DNA of 64,000 bases from Sphaerisporangium siamense (GCF_014205275.1 NZ_JACHND010000001.1:4154001-4218000), one strand, 5' to 3'. Counted from the first letter of the stretch, positions 1-7,769 are shown. Numbers and translations: made by a program. The notes: generated by a model not told the origin, from the sequence alone.

Positions 1-103
1 AGGAGAACGACAGCAGCCAGTCCATCGTCAGCTGCTGGATCCGGTCGGGCAGCGGCGTTGGGACAGTTAGGTCGGCGGCCGGGGCTCGGTCGACGATCGT
101 CAC
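1..103 (-). CDS. Partial CDS, possibly N-terminus of a tyrosine integrase
   Basis: A GTG start at 103 is preceded on the minus strand by a GAGGAG-type ribosome site and opens a 34-residue N-terminus that runs off the left edge. It ends in IQQLTMDWLLSFS, a helical stretch like those leading the SAM-like arm-binding domain of tyrosine recombinases. No catalytic residues are in the window, so the family is an inference. The position fits an element in which the integrase sits at the left end with cargo to its right, as in the 18.5 kb element. It could equally be another small regulatory protein. Confidence 0.35.
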   Translation of the reverse strand, partial: MTIVDRAPAADLTVPTPLPDRIQQLTMDWLLSFS

Positions 104-160
104 TCTCGCTCCTCATAGGGTGGTCAGGGGATTGTGAGACATCAAGACTTTTGATCACGT

Positions 161-243
161 TTCCGAACACCACGCGGGCCCGGATCGGAGTCTCGCACCA
201 GTCCGTACGGATCTTGCTCGGAAACCGTCGATTCCGAACACCA
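161..243. promoter_or_regulatory. Repeated operator-like motif upstream of the left-edge gene
   Basis: The 12-mer TTCCGAACACCA occurs twice as a direct repeat (161-172 and 232-243). An inverted half-site lies just before the second copy: TCGGAA (218-223) and TTCCGA (232-237) form a 6-8-6 palindrome. The repeats lie in the 212-bp gap upstream of the left-edge gene, so a repressor binding here could control it. The regulator is unknown. Confidence 0.35.
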
Positions 244-315
244 GGGGCCGCAGGACTGGCGCGCGAGAACAAGCCTTGTCATGCCCCAGAGCTGCCGGAT
301 TTGCCTGAATCGAAC

Positions 316-717
316 TCACCGCCTCCGCGCGGCCGACGCGCGCCCGAGCTGGAAAGCGATCAGCACGGTCAGCTCGGCCACCACCGCGCGCAACCCGGCA
401 TCCACGTCGTCCTCGCCGCCGGCATCGGTCCACGCCGCCCGCGCGGCCGGGAGGAGCTCCTCGATGGCGCGCCGGCTGAGCAGCCGGGGCCGGGTGATGG
501 TCATGGAGCGCGCGGCGAGTGCGGCGAGGATGTCGGAGGTGGCCTTCTCCACGGCCTGGTCGTCGACCGGGCCGAACGCCCCGCCGCCCCGCTCGTGGCC
601 TTGCCCGTATTGGAGGGTGTTGGCGATCACGACGCGGGCGCCCGGGTCGAGCAGCGCTGCCACCAGGTGGTCGCGGTCGGTGTAGTACTGGGCCACCCTG
701 TCGGTGCTGTCGCTCAT
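316..717 (-). CDS. Hypothetical protein, 133 aa
   Basis: The ATG at 717 opens MSDSTDRVAQYY; an upstream in-frame start exists but the minus-strand AGGAGAG sequence just before 717 favours this one. The product is soluble with alternating helices, Arg/Ala-rich at its C-terminus, with no signal peptide or membrane segment. I do not recognise the family. It is the last gene of the leftward 10.1-to-0.3 kb gene set. Two GC-rich hairpins (737-765 and 848-882) separate it from the RapZ-like gene, so it may be expressed partly independently. Confidence 0.6.
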   Translation of the reverse strand: MSDSTDRVAQYYTDRDHLVAALLDPGARVVIANTLQYGQGHERGGGAFGPVDDQAVEKATSDILAALAARSMTITRPRLLSRRAIEELLPAARAAWTDAGGEDDVDAGLRAVVAELTVLIAFQLGRASAARRR

Positions 718-736
718 GGCGTTCCTCTCCTGGGGG

Positions 737-765
737 CGTCCCGCTCGGGCGAGGCGAGCGGGGCG
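737..765 (-). terminator. GC-rich hairpin
   Basis: CGTCCCGCTC (737-746) pairs with GAGCGGGGCG (756-765), with one G-T pair and a 9-nt loop. It lies just upstream of the 316-717 gene. It could be an attenuator or a second terminator after the RapZ-like gene. Confidence 0.35.
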
Positions 766-847
766 CGTAGCGGTAAGGGTGGGGCTCAACGGGCAGCGCG
801 GTCCAGTGCGACCGGTCGGCGCCCGCATCGTGTGGTCTTTTCGTGGG

Positions 848-882
848 GCGTCCCACCCGCGCCTTCCCCGCGGGCGGGACGC
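848..882 (-). terminator. Hairpin terminator after the RapZ-like gene
   Basis: GCGTCCCACCCGCG (848-861) pairs with CGCGGGCGGGACGC (869-882) around a 7-nt loop with a single internal mismatch. It starts 10 bp beyond the stop codon of the 892-1263 gene on the minus strand. The position and stem strength fit a factor-independent actinomycete terminator without a long U-tract. Confidence 0.55.
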
Positions 883-891
883 GGGTACGGG

Positions 892-1263
892 CTACGCCTG
901 GATGACGGGACTGTGCACGTCCCGGTGGGTGAGCTGCACGGCCACGCCGCAGTCGCGCAACCCGCGAGCGATCTCGGCGGCCAACACCACCGAGCGGCGC
1001 CGCCCGCCGGCGCATCCGGCGGCGATGGTGCAGTCCAGGCCGCAGGAGGCCAGGCCGATGGCGTAGTGGATGGCCGCGGCGATGGTGGAGCCGATGCCCG
1101 GGGTGGCCATGACGTGGTCGCGGACGTCCGCGTCGAGGCCGGTGGCGTGCCGCATGGCGGGGTCGTCGCAGCGGTTGCGGAACAGGCGGCGGGCGTCGAT
1201 GGTCAGGTCGGCCTCAGGCGCCGGGGCGTGGCCGTAGCCGAAAGACATGACGTGGATGGTCAC
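892..1263 (-). CDS. RapZ C-terminal-domain-like protein
   Basis: A 123-aa protein equivalent to the C-terminal half of RapZ (YvcJ family) with no N-terminal P-loop ATPase domain. Visible hallmarks are MSFGYG near residues 6-11, the conserved TGLDADVRD (41-49) and GCAGGRRRSV (83-92), which matches the GCTGGxHRSV signature. In E. coli this domain binds RNA and ligand to control amino-sugar synthesis; here only a nucleotide- or RNA-binding role can be inferred. The GTG start overlaps the Nudix stop by 4 bp, implying translational coupling. Stand-alone RapZ-C proteins occur in actinomycete mobile elements. Confidence 0.75.
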   Translation of the reverse strand: MTIHVMSFGYGHAPAPEADLTIDARRLFRNRCDDPAMRHATGLDADVRDHVMATPGIGSTIAAAIHYAIGLASCGLDCTIAAGCAGGRRRSVVLAAEIARGLRDCGVAVQLTHRDVHSPVIQA

Positions 1264-1949
1264 CGGCTACCGCCCTCGGGGCAGGCGTCGAGGATGTCGG
1301 CGAGCATCTGGCGGTGGGCGGCGAACACCCGGCCGCCGTAGCCTGCGATGTGGTGGACGAGGTCGTTGTAGGTGTCGGCCCTGACCCACTCGGCGCGCTT
1401 GGCGTCGTCGGCGCCCACCAGTGCGGGCAGGTCGGCGCGGTGCATGGTGCCCATGTGCGCGCGGACCGGGACGGTGACCATCCACGCCTCGTCGCTCTGG
1501 CGCGGGTCGGGGACGACGCGGGCCGGGAGCGCGACCCACAGGGCGTTGTGCTCCCCGAGGACGAGTCCGGTCTCCTCGGCTAGCTCGCGGATCGCCGTCG
1601 CGGTCGGCTCCTCGCCGGGGTCCGCTTTGCCACCGGGGAGCGCCCAGCCGTGGCCGTCGGCGCGCTCCACCATGACGATCCACCGGTGGCCGTCCTCGTC
1701 CCAGGCAGTGGGGATCGCATCAGCGCACACCTGCTCACCCCAATGGCCCAACTCGTTGCGGCCGTACCGGATGCCGGTCGGTGCGCACGGGTTGAGCGGA
1801 CGGCCGTCGACGACCTCGAAGGCGATCAGGGCGGCGGCCTGCCGGGGCGGCCAGTCGATCCGGGTCGGGTCGGTCTGCGGGTCGGCCCAGCCCTCGGTGA
1901 CGCCGGTGGTGAGGACGTCGGGGTGGGTGTACTGGCGGCCGGGCATCAC
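1260..1949 (-). CDS. Nudix hydrolase
   Basis: A 229-aa protein with a canonical Nudix box at residues 106-130: GGKADPGEEP followed by REL.EETGLV, keeping the metal-binding Glu set. Nudix enzymes hydrolyse nucleoside diphosphates linked to another moiety; the substrate cannot be told. About 100 residues precede the box, longer than MutT-like enzymes, and include a WADPQTDPTRIDW stretch that may be an extra substrate or docking region. The GTG at 1949 overlaps the upstream stop (GTGA) and an in-frame ATG follows at 1946. It is coupled at both ends with its neighbours in a leftward operon. Confidence 0.85.
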   Translation of the reverse strand: MMPGRQYTHPDVLTTGVTEGWADPQTDPTRIDWPPRQAAALIAFEVVDGRPLNPCAPTGIRYGRNELGHWGEQVCADAIPTAWDEDGHRWIVMVERADGHGWALPGGKADPGEEPTATAIRELAEETGLVLGEHNALWVALPARVVPDPRQSDEAWMVTVPVRAHMGTMHRADLPALVGADDAKRAEWVRADTYNDLVHHIAGYGGRVFAAHRQMLADILDACPEGGSR

Positions 1950-2203
1950 ATGCCTCCGTCGAGGTAGCGGGCGACGATGCCGCGCTCGGCGTCGTCCAGG
2001 CTGGCGAGGATCTCCTCGGCGCGGTCCGGGGTCACCTCGTGGTTGGAGATCCAGCGTTCGGCCTCGTCGGTGAGGGTCTCCAGGGCCATCCAGTCGCCGT
2101 TCTCGCGGGCGTCGGCGAGCAGGTTGTTGAGGTGGGCGCGAATGGCGTCCTCGGCGGTTTCCCGCTCGGCGGTGGTGAGCAGCGGGTAGGTGAGTACGGG
2201 CAT
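1946..2203 (-). CDS. Hypothetical protein, 85 aa
   Basis: A small acidic, helix-rich soluble protein starting MPVLTYPLLT and ending YLDGGM. Its stop overlaps the start of the Nudix gene, and a GAGGT ribosome site precedes the ATG. The family is not recognised. Coupling to the Nudix and RapZ-C genes is the only functional hint. Confidence 0.6.
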   Translation of the reverse strand: MPVLTYPLLTTAERETAEDAIRAHLNNLLADARENGDWMALETLTDEAERWISNHEVTPDRAEEILASLDDAERGIVARYLDGGM

Positions 2204-2300
2204 GATGGGTGTACCTCTCTGATGGGGTGGGCGGGCGCGCCCGGCGTGGGCGTTCTTGGCGGAGTGACCACGCTGGTGCGCGCCCGCGCAGGGTTGAGTC

Positions 2301-2486
2301 CTAGCGCCACTTGCCGACGGTCATGGGCTGGGCCCAGCTGTGGGTCTTGCTCCTGTCGATGACGATGTCGCCGTTGTCCTTGAGGACGACCTCGCTCGGG
2401 GTGACGCCGTCGGCCTTGAAGTCGGCGCAGACCTTGTCCTTGATCTTCTTGATGGCGGCGTCGCGGTCGGCCTTGCTCTGCGGCAT
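2301..2486 (-). CDS. Small basic protein, 61 aa
   Basis: The protein starts MPQSKADRDAAIKKIKDK, an amphipathic basic helix, followed by a predicted beta-rich half (EVVLKDNGDIVIDRS) and a C-terminal Trp. An AGGAG ribosome site precedes the ATG at 2486. No family is recognised. Size and charge are typical of accessory proteins in actinomycete conjugative elements. A 97-bp gap separates it from the 1946-2203 gene. Confidence 0.5.
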   Translation of the reverse strand: MPQSKADRDAAIKKIKDKVCADFKADGVTPSEVVLKDNGDIVIDRSKTHSWAQPMTVGKWR

Positions 2487-2530
2487 CGTGTGCTCCTTCT
2501 TCGTTGTGTGCTGCGTGGCGGTGGGAGTGG

Positions 2531-2779
2531 TCAGCCGAACAGGCGGTGCAGTCCCTTGGCGCGGGCGCCGGCGCGCCGCAGGGCGTCTTCCTTCAACCGG
2601 GTGGCCTTGCGCTTGCCGACGGCGGCCACTAGCTCGCCCTCGGCCTGGTTCTTGGCCTGTCTGGTGACGCCGAGCCCGGTCGCGGTCTCGGCGAGCTTGC
2701 TGAGCGTGGCGGCGGTCGCGGCGGCCTGCTTGGCCTTGGCGAGCTGGCCGGCGGTCATGCGGCTGGGCATCGCCGTCAC
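2531..2779 (-). CDS. Small basic Ala/Lys-rich helical protein, 82 aa
   Basis: The GTG at 2779 overlaps the HU-like gene stop (GTGA), so the two are translationally coupled; internal ATGs follow at residues 4 and 8. The protein is almost entirely helical, rich in Ala, Lys and Arg (LAKAKQAAATAATLSK), and ends ARAKGLHRLFG. It resembles the basic tail that the neighbouring HU-like protein lacks. That the two act together on DNA is only an inference. Confidence 0.5.
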   Translation of the reverse strand: MTAMPSRMTAGQLAKAKQAAATAATLSKLAETATGLGVTRQAKNQAEGELVAAVGKRKATRLKEDALRRAGARAKGLHRLFG

Positions 2780-3066
2780 CTCGCCGCGGGGGTCTTGTTC
2801 ACCAGGGCCTTGAACTCGGTGCCGGGCTTGAACCGAGGGACCCGGGACTCGGCGATGTGGATGGTCTCGCCGGTGGAGGGGTTGCGGCCCTGCCGGGCCG
2901 GCTTGTGGGACGCCTCCCAGGTGCCGAACCCGATGACCTGGACCCGGTCGCCGGAGGCGACCGCGGTGCGGATGGTGTCCAGGACTGCGGTGACCGCGGC
3001 CTCGGCGGTCGTCTTGTGGATGTCGAGCCGCTCGGCTACGGCGGCGATGAGCTCGGTCTTGTTCAT
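2776..3066 (-). CDS. HU-family DNA-binding protein
   Basis: A 96-aa HU/IHF-type histone-like protein starting MNKTELIAAVAERLDI, with the conserved GFGTWEA turn around residues 47-53, the basic arm GRNPSTGETIHI and the C-terminal FKPGTEFKALV. It is short and lacks the Lys-rich tail of chromosomal actinobacterial HupS-type proteins. HU homodimers bend DNA; in a mobile element it could assist integration, replication or silencing. A GAAAGGA ribosome site precedes the ATG. Confidence 0.85.
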   Translation of the reverse strand: MNKTELIAAVAERLDIHKTTAEAAVTAVLDTIRTAVASGDRVQVIGFGTWEASHKPARQGRNPSTGETIHIAESRVPRFKPGTEFKALVNKTPAAR

Positions 3067-3101
3067 GGACGATCCTTTCGGGGTGATAGGTCGGGGGCGG
3101 G

Positions 3102-3281
3102 TTACCGGTAGATCCAGGGGATGTTCTTCTCGGCCTTGGCGACCTCGCTGTTGAGCTGCAGGTACTCGTCGGTCTCGTCGCGGTCGGTGTTAGCCTCCAG
3201 CGCCTCGCGGGCCTGCTTGTACGCCTGGACGGCGGCTTTGCGCTCCTGCGGGCTCTGGCCCTTGTTTCTGATCAAACCCAT
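3102..3281 (-). CDS. Small charged helical protein, 59 aa
   Basis: An ATG at 3281 with an AAGGGAG ribosome site opens MGLIRNKGQSPQERKAAV; the frame ends with TAA at 3102 after NIPWIYR. The middle is a long charged helix, probably a coiled coil (REALEANTDRDETDEYLQLN). No family is recognised. Its place between HU and a zinc-ribbon protein in the same leftward set supports it as a gene. Confidence 0.55.
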   Translation of the reverse strand: MGLIRNKGQSPQERKAAVQAYKQAREALEANTDRDETDEYLQLNSEVAKAEKNIPWIYR

Positions 3282-3378
3282 GTCGTTCTCCCTTTCTTTG
3301 GCGTTATTGCTGTAGGTGCCGCTCCGGGCTCTGGCACGATCGGGGCGGACCAGGCGAGCGTCCGCCGGTGGTGACGGT

Positions 3379-3579
3379 TCAGGGCACCCGGCGGCACTTC
3401 TCGGCGTGGGACCCGGCCGCCTGCGGCGAGACGTCGCGGCGGCTGTGCCCGCAGCCCTGGCAGGTCACCGTGCCGACGGGGTAGCGGCCGCCCGCGCGGC
3501 CGTGCGGCGCGGACAGCCCGGTCTCGGTCCAGGTGGTGAGCACTCCGCCAAGGGTGCGGAACTTTTGGGTGGTGGCCAT
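3379..3579 (-). CDS. Small zinc-ribbon protein, 66 aa
   Basis: The ATG at 3579 has an AGGAGG ribosome site. The protein begins MATTQKFRTLGG and carries C-x2-C (CQGCGH) followed by H-x3-C (HAEKC) near its end, a single zinc-binding site of C2HC type. Such short zinc proteins are frequent in actinomycete conjugative elements. Its role is unknown. Confidence 0.6.
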   Translation of the reverse strand: MATTQKFRTLGGVLTTWTETGLSAPHGRAGGRYPVGTVTCQGCGHSRRDVSPQAAGSHAEKCRRVP

Positions 3580-3667
3580 GGGGCTCCTCCTATAGAGGTG
3601 GTCGGGTGTGGAGCGGACGTTCCGAGCGCGCCCGGATCGCCGGGCGGCTCCCGCAGCGTCCGCGCCG

Positions 3668-4240
3668 TCAGCGGGCGAGGTCCAAGCGGCGGGCGCGGGC
3701 GTACACCGGCGGGTGGCCTGTGAAGACAAAGCCGCCGGCGGCGTGCCACCACGGGTCGACCACCAGGTCGGCGGCGTGCATGGCGGCCATCGCCTCGCGG
3801 CCGGGCAGGCCCGCGCGGTCGAGCAGGGCCAGGGCGCGGGCGTCGGCGGCGACCTCACGGCGCCGGTACATGGCGTTGGTGGCCAGCCACACCATCGCCG
3901 CCGCGGTGGCCAGCCCGCCGAGCACGGCCCAGGCGTCCGCCAGCGCGGCGATCAGCGCGGCCACGCCGAGGGCGCGCTGCAGGTAGATGATCCAGTAGTC
4001 GACCGGGTCGGTGGTGTGGCCGAGGTCGTGGTGGGCGAGCTCGTGGCCCAGGGTGGCCAGGCGCACCAGCGGCGGCTCGGCTACGGCCTCGCCGCCGAAG
4101 ACGACCGTGGGGCCGGGGGAGCAGCGGTGGGAGCGTTCGGCGCGGGCCGCCCCCGACATGTGCGGGGCGGCGGTGACGGTCAGGTGCGGCATGCCTGCGG
4201 CGCGGCGCAGCGTCTCGGCATGGTTAAGCAGGTCACACAT
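3668..4240 (-). CDS. M48-type membrane metalloprotease-like protein
   Basis: A 190-aa protein with the zinc protease motif HELAHHDLGH (H66-E67, H70) and a downstream RRREVAADARA segment whose Glu130 is the expected third zinc ligand. One or two hydrophobic helices (about 88-120) lie between them, as in HtpX/Ste24-type M48 peptidases. It is shorter than the about 280 aa of HtpX and lacks the N-terminal membrane pair, so it is a minimal version. It is the first gene of the 4.2-to-2.3 kb set. Inferred role: processing of envelope or transfer proteins. Confidence 0.75.
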   Translation of the reverse strand: MCDLLNHAETLRRAAGMPHLTVTAAPHMSGAARAERSHRCSPGPTVVFGGEAVAEPPLVRLATLGHELAHHDLGHTTDPVDYWIIYLQRALGVAALIAALADAWAVLGGLATAAAMVWLATNAMYRRREVAADARALALLDRAGLPGREAMAAMHAADLVVDPWWHAAGGFVFTGHPPVYARARRLDLAR

Positions 4241-4274
4241 GATCGTTTCTCCTGATGTCGATCACGCGAAGGGC

Positions 4275-4310
4275 AGTTAGATCGCGGATTTCGAGTTAGG
4301 TTTCTAACCT
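4275..4310. promoter_or_regulatory. Operator-like repeats upstream of the 4240 operon
   Basis: AGTTAG occurs at 4275-4280 and 4294-4299 and again near 4349. The second copy is inside a perfect palindrome, AGGTT-TCT-AACCT (4298-4310). The cluster is in the 194-bp gap between the FtsK stop and the protease start, the only sizeable gap in this gene set, and probably holds its promoter and a repressor site. Confidence 0.4.
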
Positions 4311-4434
4311 CGCGCCGCCAGAGACACAGAGTTGCCCCTGACCTGCGGAAAGTTAGGCAGTTACGTCGGCGTGAGCGGGTTAGCCGAGCGGTCGACGAGG
4401 GCTCTGTAGAGGCATCCACGCCGCGCGGCTCGAC

Positions 4435-6609
4435 CTAATTCGCTCCGTCCACGGCTTGGGCCGCGCGCAGGGCGAGTGCCTCGCGGATGAGGTCGGGGTA
4501 GACCGGCCACTTGTTGCCGGTGGAGGGCACCTTGACCCCGAGCTCGGCGAGCTGCTCGCGCAACTGCTTGCCGGAGAGCCGGGCGTAGGGCGCCCACCGG
4601 GGGGCGTGCCGGGACAGCAGCGCGGGCAGGTCCGCCAGGTACCGCATCTCGCCTCCGAGCACTGCGGCCAGGTCCTCCAGCAGATCCCGCTCATCCTCGG
4701 GCTGAGCGGCGACGCCGGCCTTCTCGCGGATTCGCAGGGCACGCTCAACGACCACGCCCGCCTCGGCCTGGGTCACGTAGTAGCCGCGCAGCAGCCCGGG
4801 CTTGGCGGTGAACCCGCGGGCCATGAACGTGCCCACGTCGCCGGGGCCCTCGTCGGTTTTGGGCTCCAGGCCGACAGCGGAGATTCCCGCCGTGTAGGAG
4901 CCGGTGCCGAGGATGGCGTCGTTGCTGGTCTGGTCGCCAATCGCGAAGCACGCCTTGTTGGAAGTGATGGCCATGAGCCTGCGCGGCAGCGACGCCGAGG
5001 AGGGCTCCGGCGTCGCGAAGATCAACGTGACGGCGTACTTGCGGGCCGCGCTCTCTAGCTTGACCGCGATCTCCAGGGCGGCGGCGCCGTACTCCTCGTG
5101 CATGAACAGGGCCTGGCACTCGTCGATCACGATGATGCGCGGGCGCAGCCGGGCGTCCTTCTCGGCCAGCTCGCGGGTCACAGCGCGCGCGCCGTGCTCC
5201 TGCAGAGCCTTACCGCGGACGTTCAGGTCGTCGTACATGTCGCGGAGCGTGGCCAGGCACGCCTCCACGACCTCCTCCCCGGTCCCGGTCATCAGGGTGC
5301 GCAGCCGGGGCTTCATCGGGTCGTAGTCGGCATTGACCGCCATGACGAACACGTCCGCGTCGACCAGCGGGTCGAGCAGCGCGCCGAGCAGGGCGGTGAT
5401 GATGAGCGTGGACTTGCCCGACCCCATCATCCCGGCGATGCCGTAGTTAGCCTCGAACAGCCGGCCGATGATGGTCTTGCCGCGGATGTCCATGGCGACG
5501 GGCACGCCCTTGAAGTAGTCCCCTACACCGTCGGTGAGCAGGGGCCACGGCGGAACCGGGCCGGTCAAGGCACCCTGGTCGGCCACCCACAGGTCCAGTA
5601 CACCGGGCAGGTTGCGCGGCTCGGTAGGCCAGACCTCGACAGGGAAACGCACCAGGTTGTGCGCCAGGACCGGCTTCTTCTTGACGATCATCTCCACTGT
5701 CACGGCCGGTGGGAGTTCCACCTGGGTGCGGTAGCCCTTGCCGTCCCGTTCGGTGGGTAGCACGAACCGGGGCCGCCACCCACCCCTGAACGCCTTGTTC
5801 AACGCGGAGATCTCCAGGTTGCGTAGCGCGTTGAGGATCGCTCCCTCGTCGGGTATCACGTCCCGGCCGGTGGCGGCTTCCTCGGCGGACCCGGAGATCC
5901 ACCGCGGTAGCGCCCCCACCCGGCGCCCTTCCAGGTACGCGGCGAGGGCCAGGGCGAGCGGCGCCACGACCGGCACCGCGGGCCACACGAACGCCACGGC
6001 GCTGAACACCGACCGGACCGCGCTGAACACCGCTGCGAACACCGTGGTCGGCTCCGCCACGCCCGCCATGCCGACGCCGATGCTGACCACCAGCAACACA
6101 CCTCCTGTACCAGCGGCCACGGCGCCTGCGAGTTTGGCCAGGCCCACCACCATGCCCGGCAGATCGGCCAGGCGGGTGTGCCGCGCCTGCTGGGCGCGCT
6201 GCTTACGCTCGATCCACTCCGCCAGCGCCTCCCGGTCGCCTGCGGCTTCGGCGGCGCGGATCTGTCGCCGGTGCACGCCGAACGTGGCGGCGTCGTAGGC
6301 GCGGACGATCCACGACCGCACGCCCTGGGCCACGGTGAGCAGGACGCCGGCGGTGCCGCGCGCTCCGGCGCGGGCCCGCTCGGACCGGGGCAGGCGGGTG
6401 ATACTGCCGACGATCCTGACCTGCAAGGACTTGCCCGGCTCGGCGTCGTCCTTGAACAGCACGCGGCCCTCGATCACGGGATGGGGTTCGGCGTCCCGGC
6501 CAGGCGCGTCTTGCTCGTGGTCCCGCGGAGCGGAGGCCGGGGTGAGATGCAGCGGCGGGGCGTCCTCGCCGTCGCGGACGACGTAGAACCGGCGGTCGGG
6601 GTGGCTCAT
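4435..6609 (-). CDS. FtsK/SpoIIIE-type DNA translocase (conjugal transfer)
   Basis: A 724-aa translocase. The ATG at 6609 (MSHPDRRFYV) overlaps the stop of the upstream gene by 4 bp, so the longer open frame is not used. There are two predicted membrane segments (about 158-183 and 200-225), then an FtsK-like ATPase domain with Walker A GMMGSGKS (393-400) and Walker B RIIVIDE (491-497). The C-terminal helical region may be a DNA-recognition domain. In actinomycetes one such protein suffices to move double-stranded DNA between mycelial cells (TraB/TraSA paradigm). This makes the left region a transfer module distinct from the AICE at 18.5 kb. Confidence 0.88.
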   Translation of the reverse strand: MSHPDRRFYVVRDGEDAPPLHLTPASAPRDHEQDAPGRDAEPHPVIEGRVLFKDDAEPGKSLQVRIVGSITRLPRSERARAGARGTAGVLLTVAQGVRSWIVRAYDAATFGVHRRQIRAAEAAGDREALAEWIERKQRAQQARHTRLADLPGMVVGLAKLAGAVAAGTGGVLLVVSIGVGMAGVAEPTTVFAAVFSAVRSVFSAVAFVWPAVPVVAPLALALAAYLEGRRVGALPRWISGSAEEAATGRDVIPDEGAILNALRNLEISALNKAFRGGWRPRFVLPTERDGKGYRTQVELPPAVTVEMIVKKKPVLAHNLVRFPVEVWPTEPRNLPGVLDLWVADQGALTGPVPPWPLLTDGVGDYFKGVPVAMDIRGKTIIGRLFEANYGIAGMMGSGKSTLIITALLGALLDPLVDADVFVMAVNADYDPMKPRLRTLMTGTGEEVVEACLATLRDMYDDLNVRGKALQEHGARAVTRELAEKDARLRPRIIVIDECQALFMHEEYGAAALEIAVKLESAARKYAVTLIFATPEPSSASLPRRLMAITSNKACFAIGDQTSNDAILGTGSYTAGISAVGLEPKTDEGPGDVGTFMARGFTAKPGLLRGYYVTQAEAGVVVERALRIREKAGVAAQPEDERDLLEDLAAVLGGEMRYLADLPALLSRHAPRWAPYARLSGKQLREQLAELGVKVPSTGNKWPVYPDLIREALALRAAQAVDGAN

Positions 6610-6902
6610 GCGTGCTCCAAGGAAGAGCGAGCGGTGAGAGATACCAGGTGCTCGGCCACCACGAGCAGGACGGAACCAGTACCGCGCGCGACGTGCACGC
6701 ACATCCAGCACCCCGCGGCCATGACGTACAGGGCGGGCACCACGACCAGGAGCAGACCGCGGCCGGCGCACCGCCACCACCCGGCCCGGCACGCCGCCTC
6801 GCTCAGCTGGGCCGGGGTGCGGGCGTCGGCCGTGGCCTCGCGCAGCGAGCACAGGGCGACAGCGGCCACGGCAAGCAGGCCGGCGAGGATCGTGGCCATC
6901 AC
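6606..6902 (-). CDS. Small two-helix membrane protein, 98 aa
   Basis: The N-terminal hydrophobic helix (ILAGLLAVAAVALCSL) and a second one (LLLVVVPALYVMAAGCWMC) mark it as membrane-embedded, with Cys residues in helix two. GTG (6902) and ATG (6899) starts are adjacent; the stop overlaps the translocase start. Small membrane proteins next to Tra translocases in actinomycete plasmids (Spd proteins) help spread within the mycelium; that role is inferred from position only. Confidence 0.6.
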   Translation of the reverse strand: MMATILAGLLAVAAVALCSLREATADARTPAQLSEAACRAGWWRCAGRGLLLVVVPALYVMAAGCWMCVHVARGTGSVLLVVAEHLVSLTARSSLEHA

Positions 6903-7087
6903 GCACCTCCGCGGCCGTGTCGCCGGTCGAGCATGGCGAAGTACTCCGGCGTGTCGAACTCGGGGCAGTCACAGGGCGCGTGCGCGCACAGGGCGCACCG
7001 GACCTGGGAGGCGTCGATCTGCCCGGCGGCGTAGGCGTCCAGGTCGGGGGACGTCTTGATGCTGATGTGGGGCGTCTTCTTGCTCAT
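6899..7087 (-). CDS. Small Cys-rich protein, 62 aa
   Basis: Starts MSKKTPHISIKTSPDL and contains CALCAHAPCDCPEF, a compact Cys cluster likely to bind zinc. It overlaps the following membrane protein start. An AGGAG-type ribosome site precedes the ATG at 7087. The family is unknown. Confidence 0.55.
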   Translation of the reverse strand: MSKKTPHISIKTSPDLDAYAAGQIDASQVRCALCAHAPCDCPEFDTPEYFAMLDRRHGRGGA

Positions 7088-7100
7088 CGCAGGGCTCCTG

Positions 7101-7301
7101 TCAGGGGTTCTCGATGAGTTGGTCGATGTCGCCGTCGGCGAGCCGGGTGGTGACCTGGTCGAGGTCCTTGGCGACCTTGGCGTAGTGGCGCATGGCCTCG
7201 GTGTCGCCGCGCTTCTTGGCGGCGGCGGCCTTGCGCAGGTTGCGGGCGGTGGCGTCGGAGCTGCGTTCGATCGCGTCGGCGCGGGTCTTGAACAGCGTCA
7301 C
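7101..7301 (-). CDS. Small charged helical protein, 66 aa
   Basis: GTG start at 7301 with a GGAG ribosome site. The protein is helical throughout and rich in Lys, Arg and Asp (LRKAAAAKKRGDTEAMRHY). It has no membrane or metal motif. It sits tightly between transfer-associated genes. Function unknown. Confidence 0.5.
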   Translation of the reverse strand: MTLFKTRADAIERSSDATARNLRKAAAAKKRGDTEAMRHYAKVAKDLDQVTTRLADGDIDQLIENP

Positions 7302-7319
7302 GGTCGGCTCTCCAGCGGG

Positions 7320-7769
7320 TCAGGCGGCGATGATGAGGGCGGTGATGAACAGCCAGCCGATATGCCAGGACTGGTCGAGGGCGTAGGCGCCGGTGCCCAG
7401 GTGTGGGGCGTCGTCGCGGCCGGGGCGGGGTGCGCCGAGCCGGTAGAAGTCGCCCTTGCCGATGCGCTCGGCGAGGGCGGCCAGGGTGGTGCGGCGGTCG
7501 GCCCAGTAGTGCGAGGCCGCGTCCACCGCCAGGCCGGCCAGCACGGCGGCGGGGTGGAGCCGGGCCCCGGTGGCCAGCTCCAGGGCGAGCAGGAACGCGG
7601 CCTTGGTGGCGGTGAGCGTGGCGACGTGGCGGGCGCAGGCCAGGCGCCCCGTTCGGCCGGGGGTGCCCTTGATGCACGCCTGCGCGTGGGTCTGCACCCA
7701 GTGGTCGCCGAAGCTGTGCGCGGCGTAGAGGGCGGCGAACACAGCGGCGAAAGTCGCGAGGGTCATCAC
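7320..7769 (-). CDS. DUF3307-like membrane protein
   Basis: A 149-aa protein with an N-terminal membrane helix carrying the pattern AAHSFGDHWVQTH, typical of DUF3307-type proteins (conserved H, GD and Q), and further hydrophobic stretches near 50-70 and at the C-terminus. GTG/ATG start at 7769; its neighbour's stop overlaps. Proteins of this kind are seen in actinomycete conjugative elements and phages without known function. The family assignment is from motif memory. Confidence 0.55.
   Translation of the reverse strand: MMTLATFAAVFAALYAAHSFGDHWVQTHAQACIKGTPGRTGRLACARHVATLTATKAAFLLALELATGARLHPAAVLAGLAVDAASHYWADRRTTLAALAERIGKGDFYRLGAPRPGRDDAPHLGTGAYALDQSWHIGWLFITALIIAA

Noticed and set aside
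58-1341. Long plus-strand open frame at the left end
   Set aside because: Mirror frame of leftward genes with clear families (RapZ-C, Nudix); no ribosome site or known motif.
4376-4420. CCGAGCGGTCGA resembles the D arm of a Leu/Ser tRNA
   Set aside because: No T loop, acceptor pairing or CCA end can be drawn downstream; chance match.
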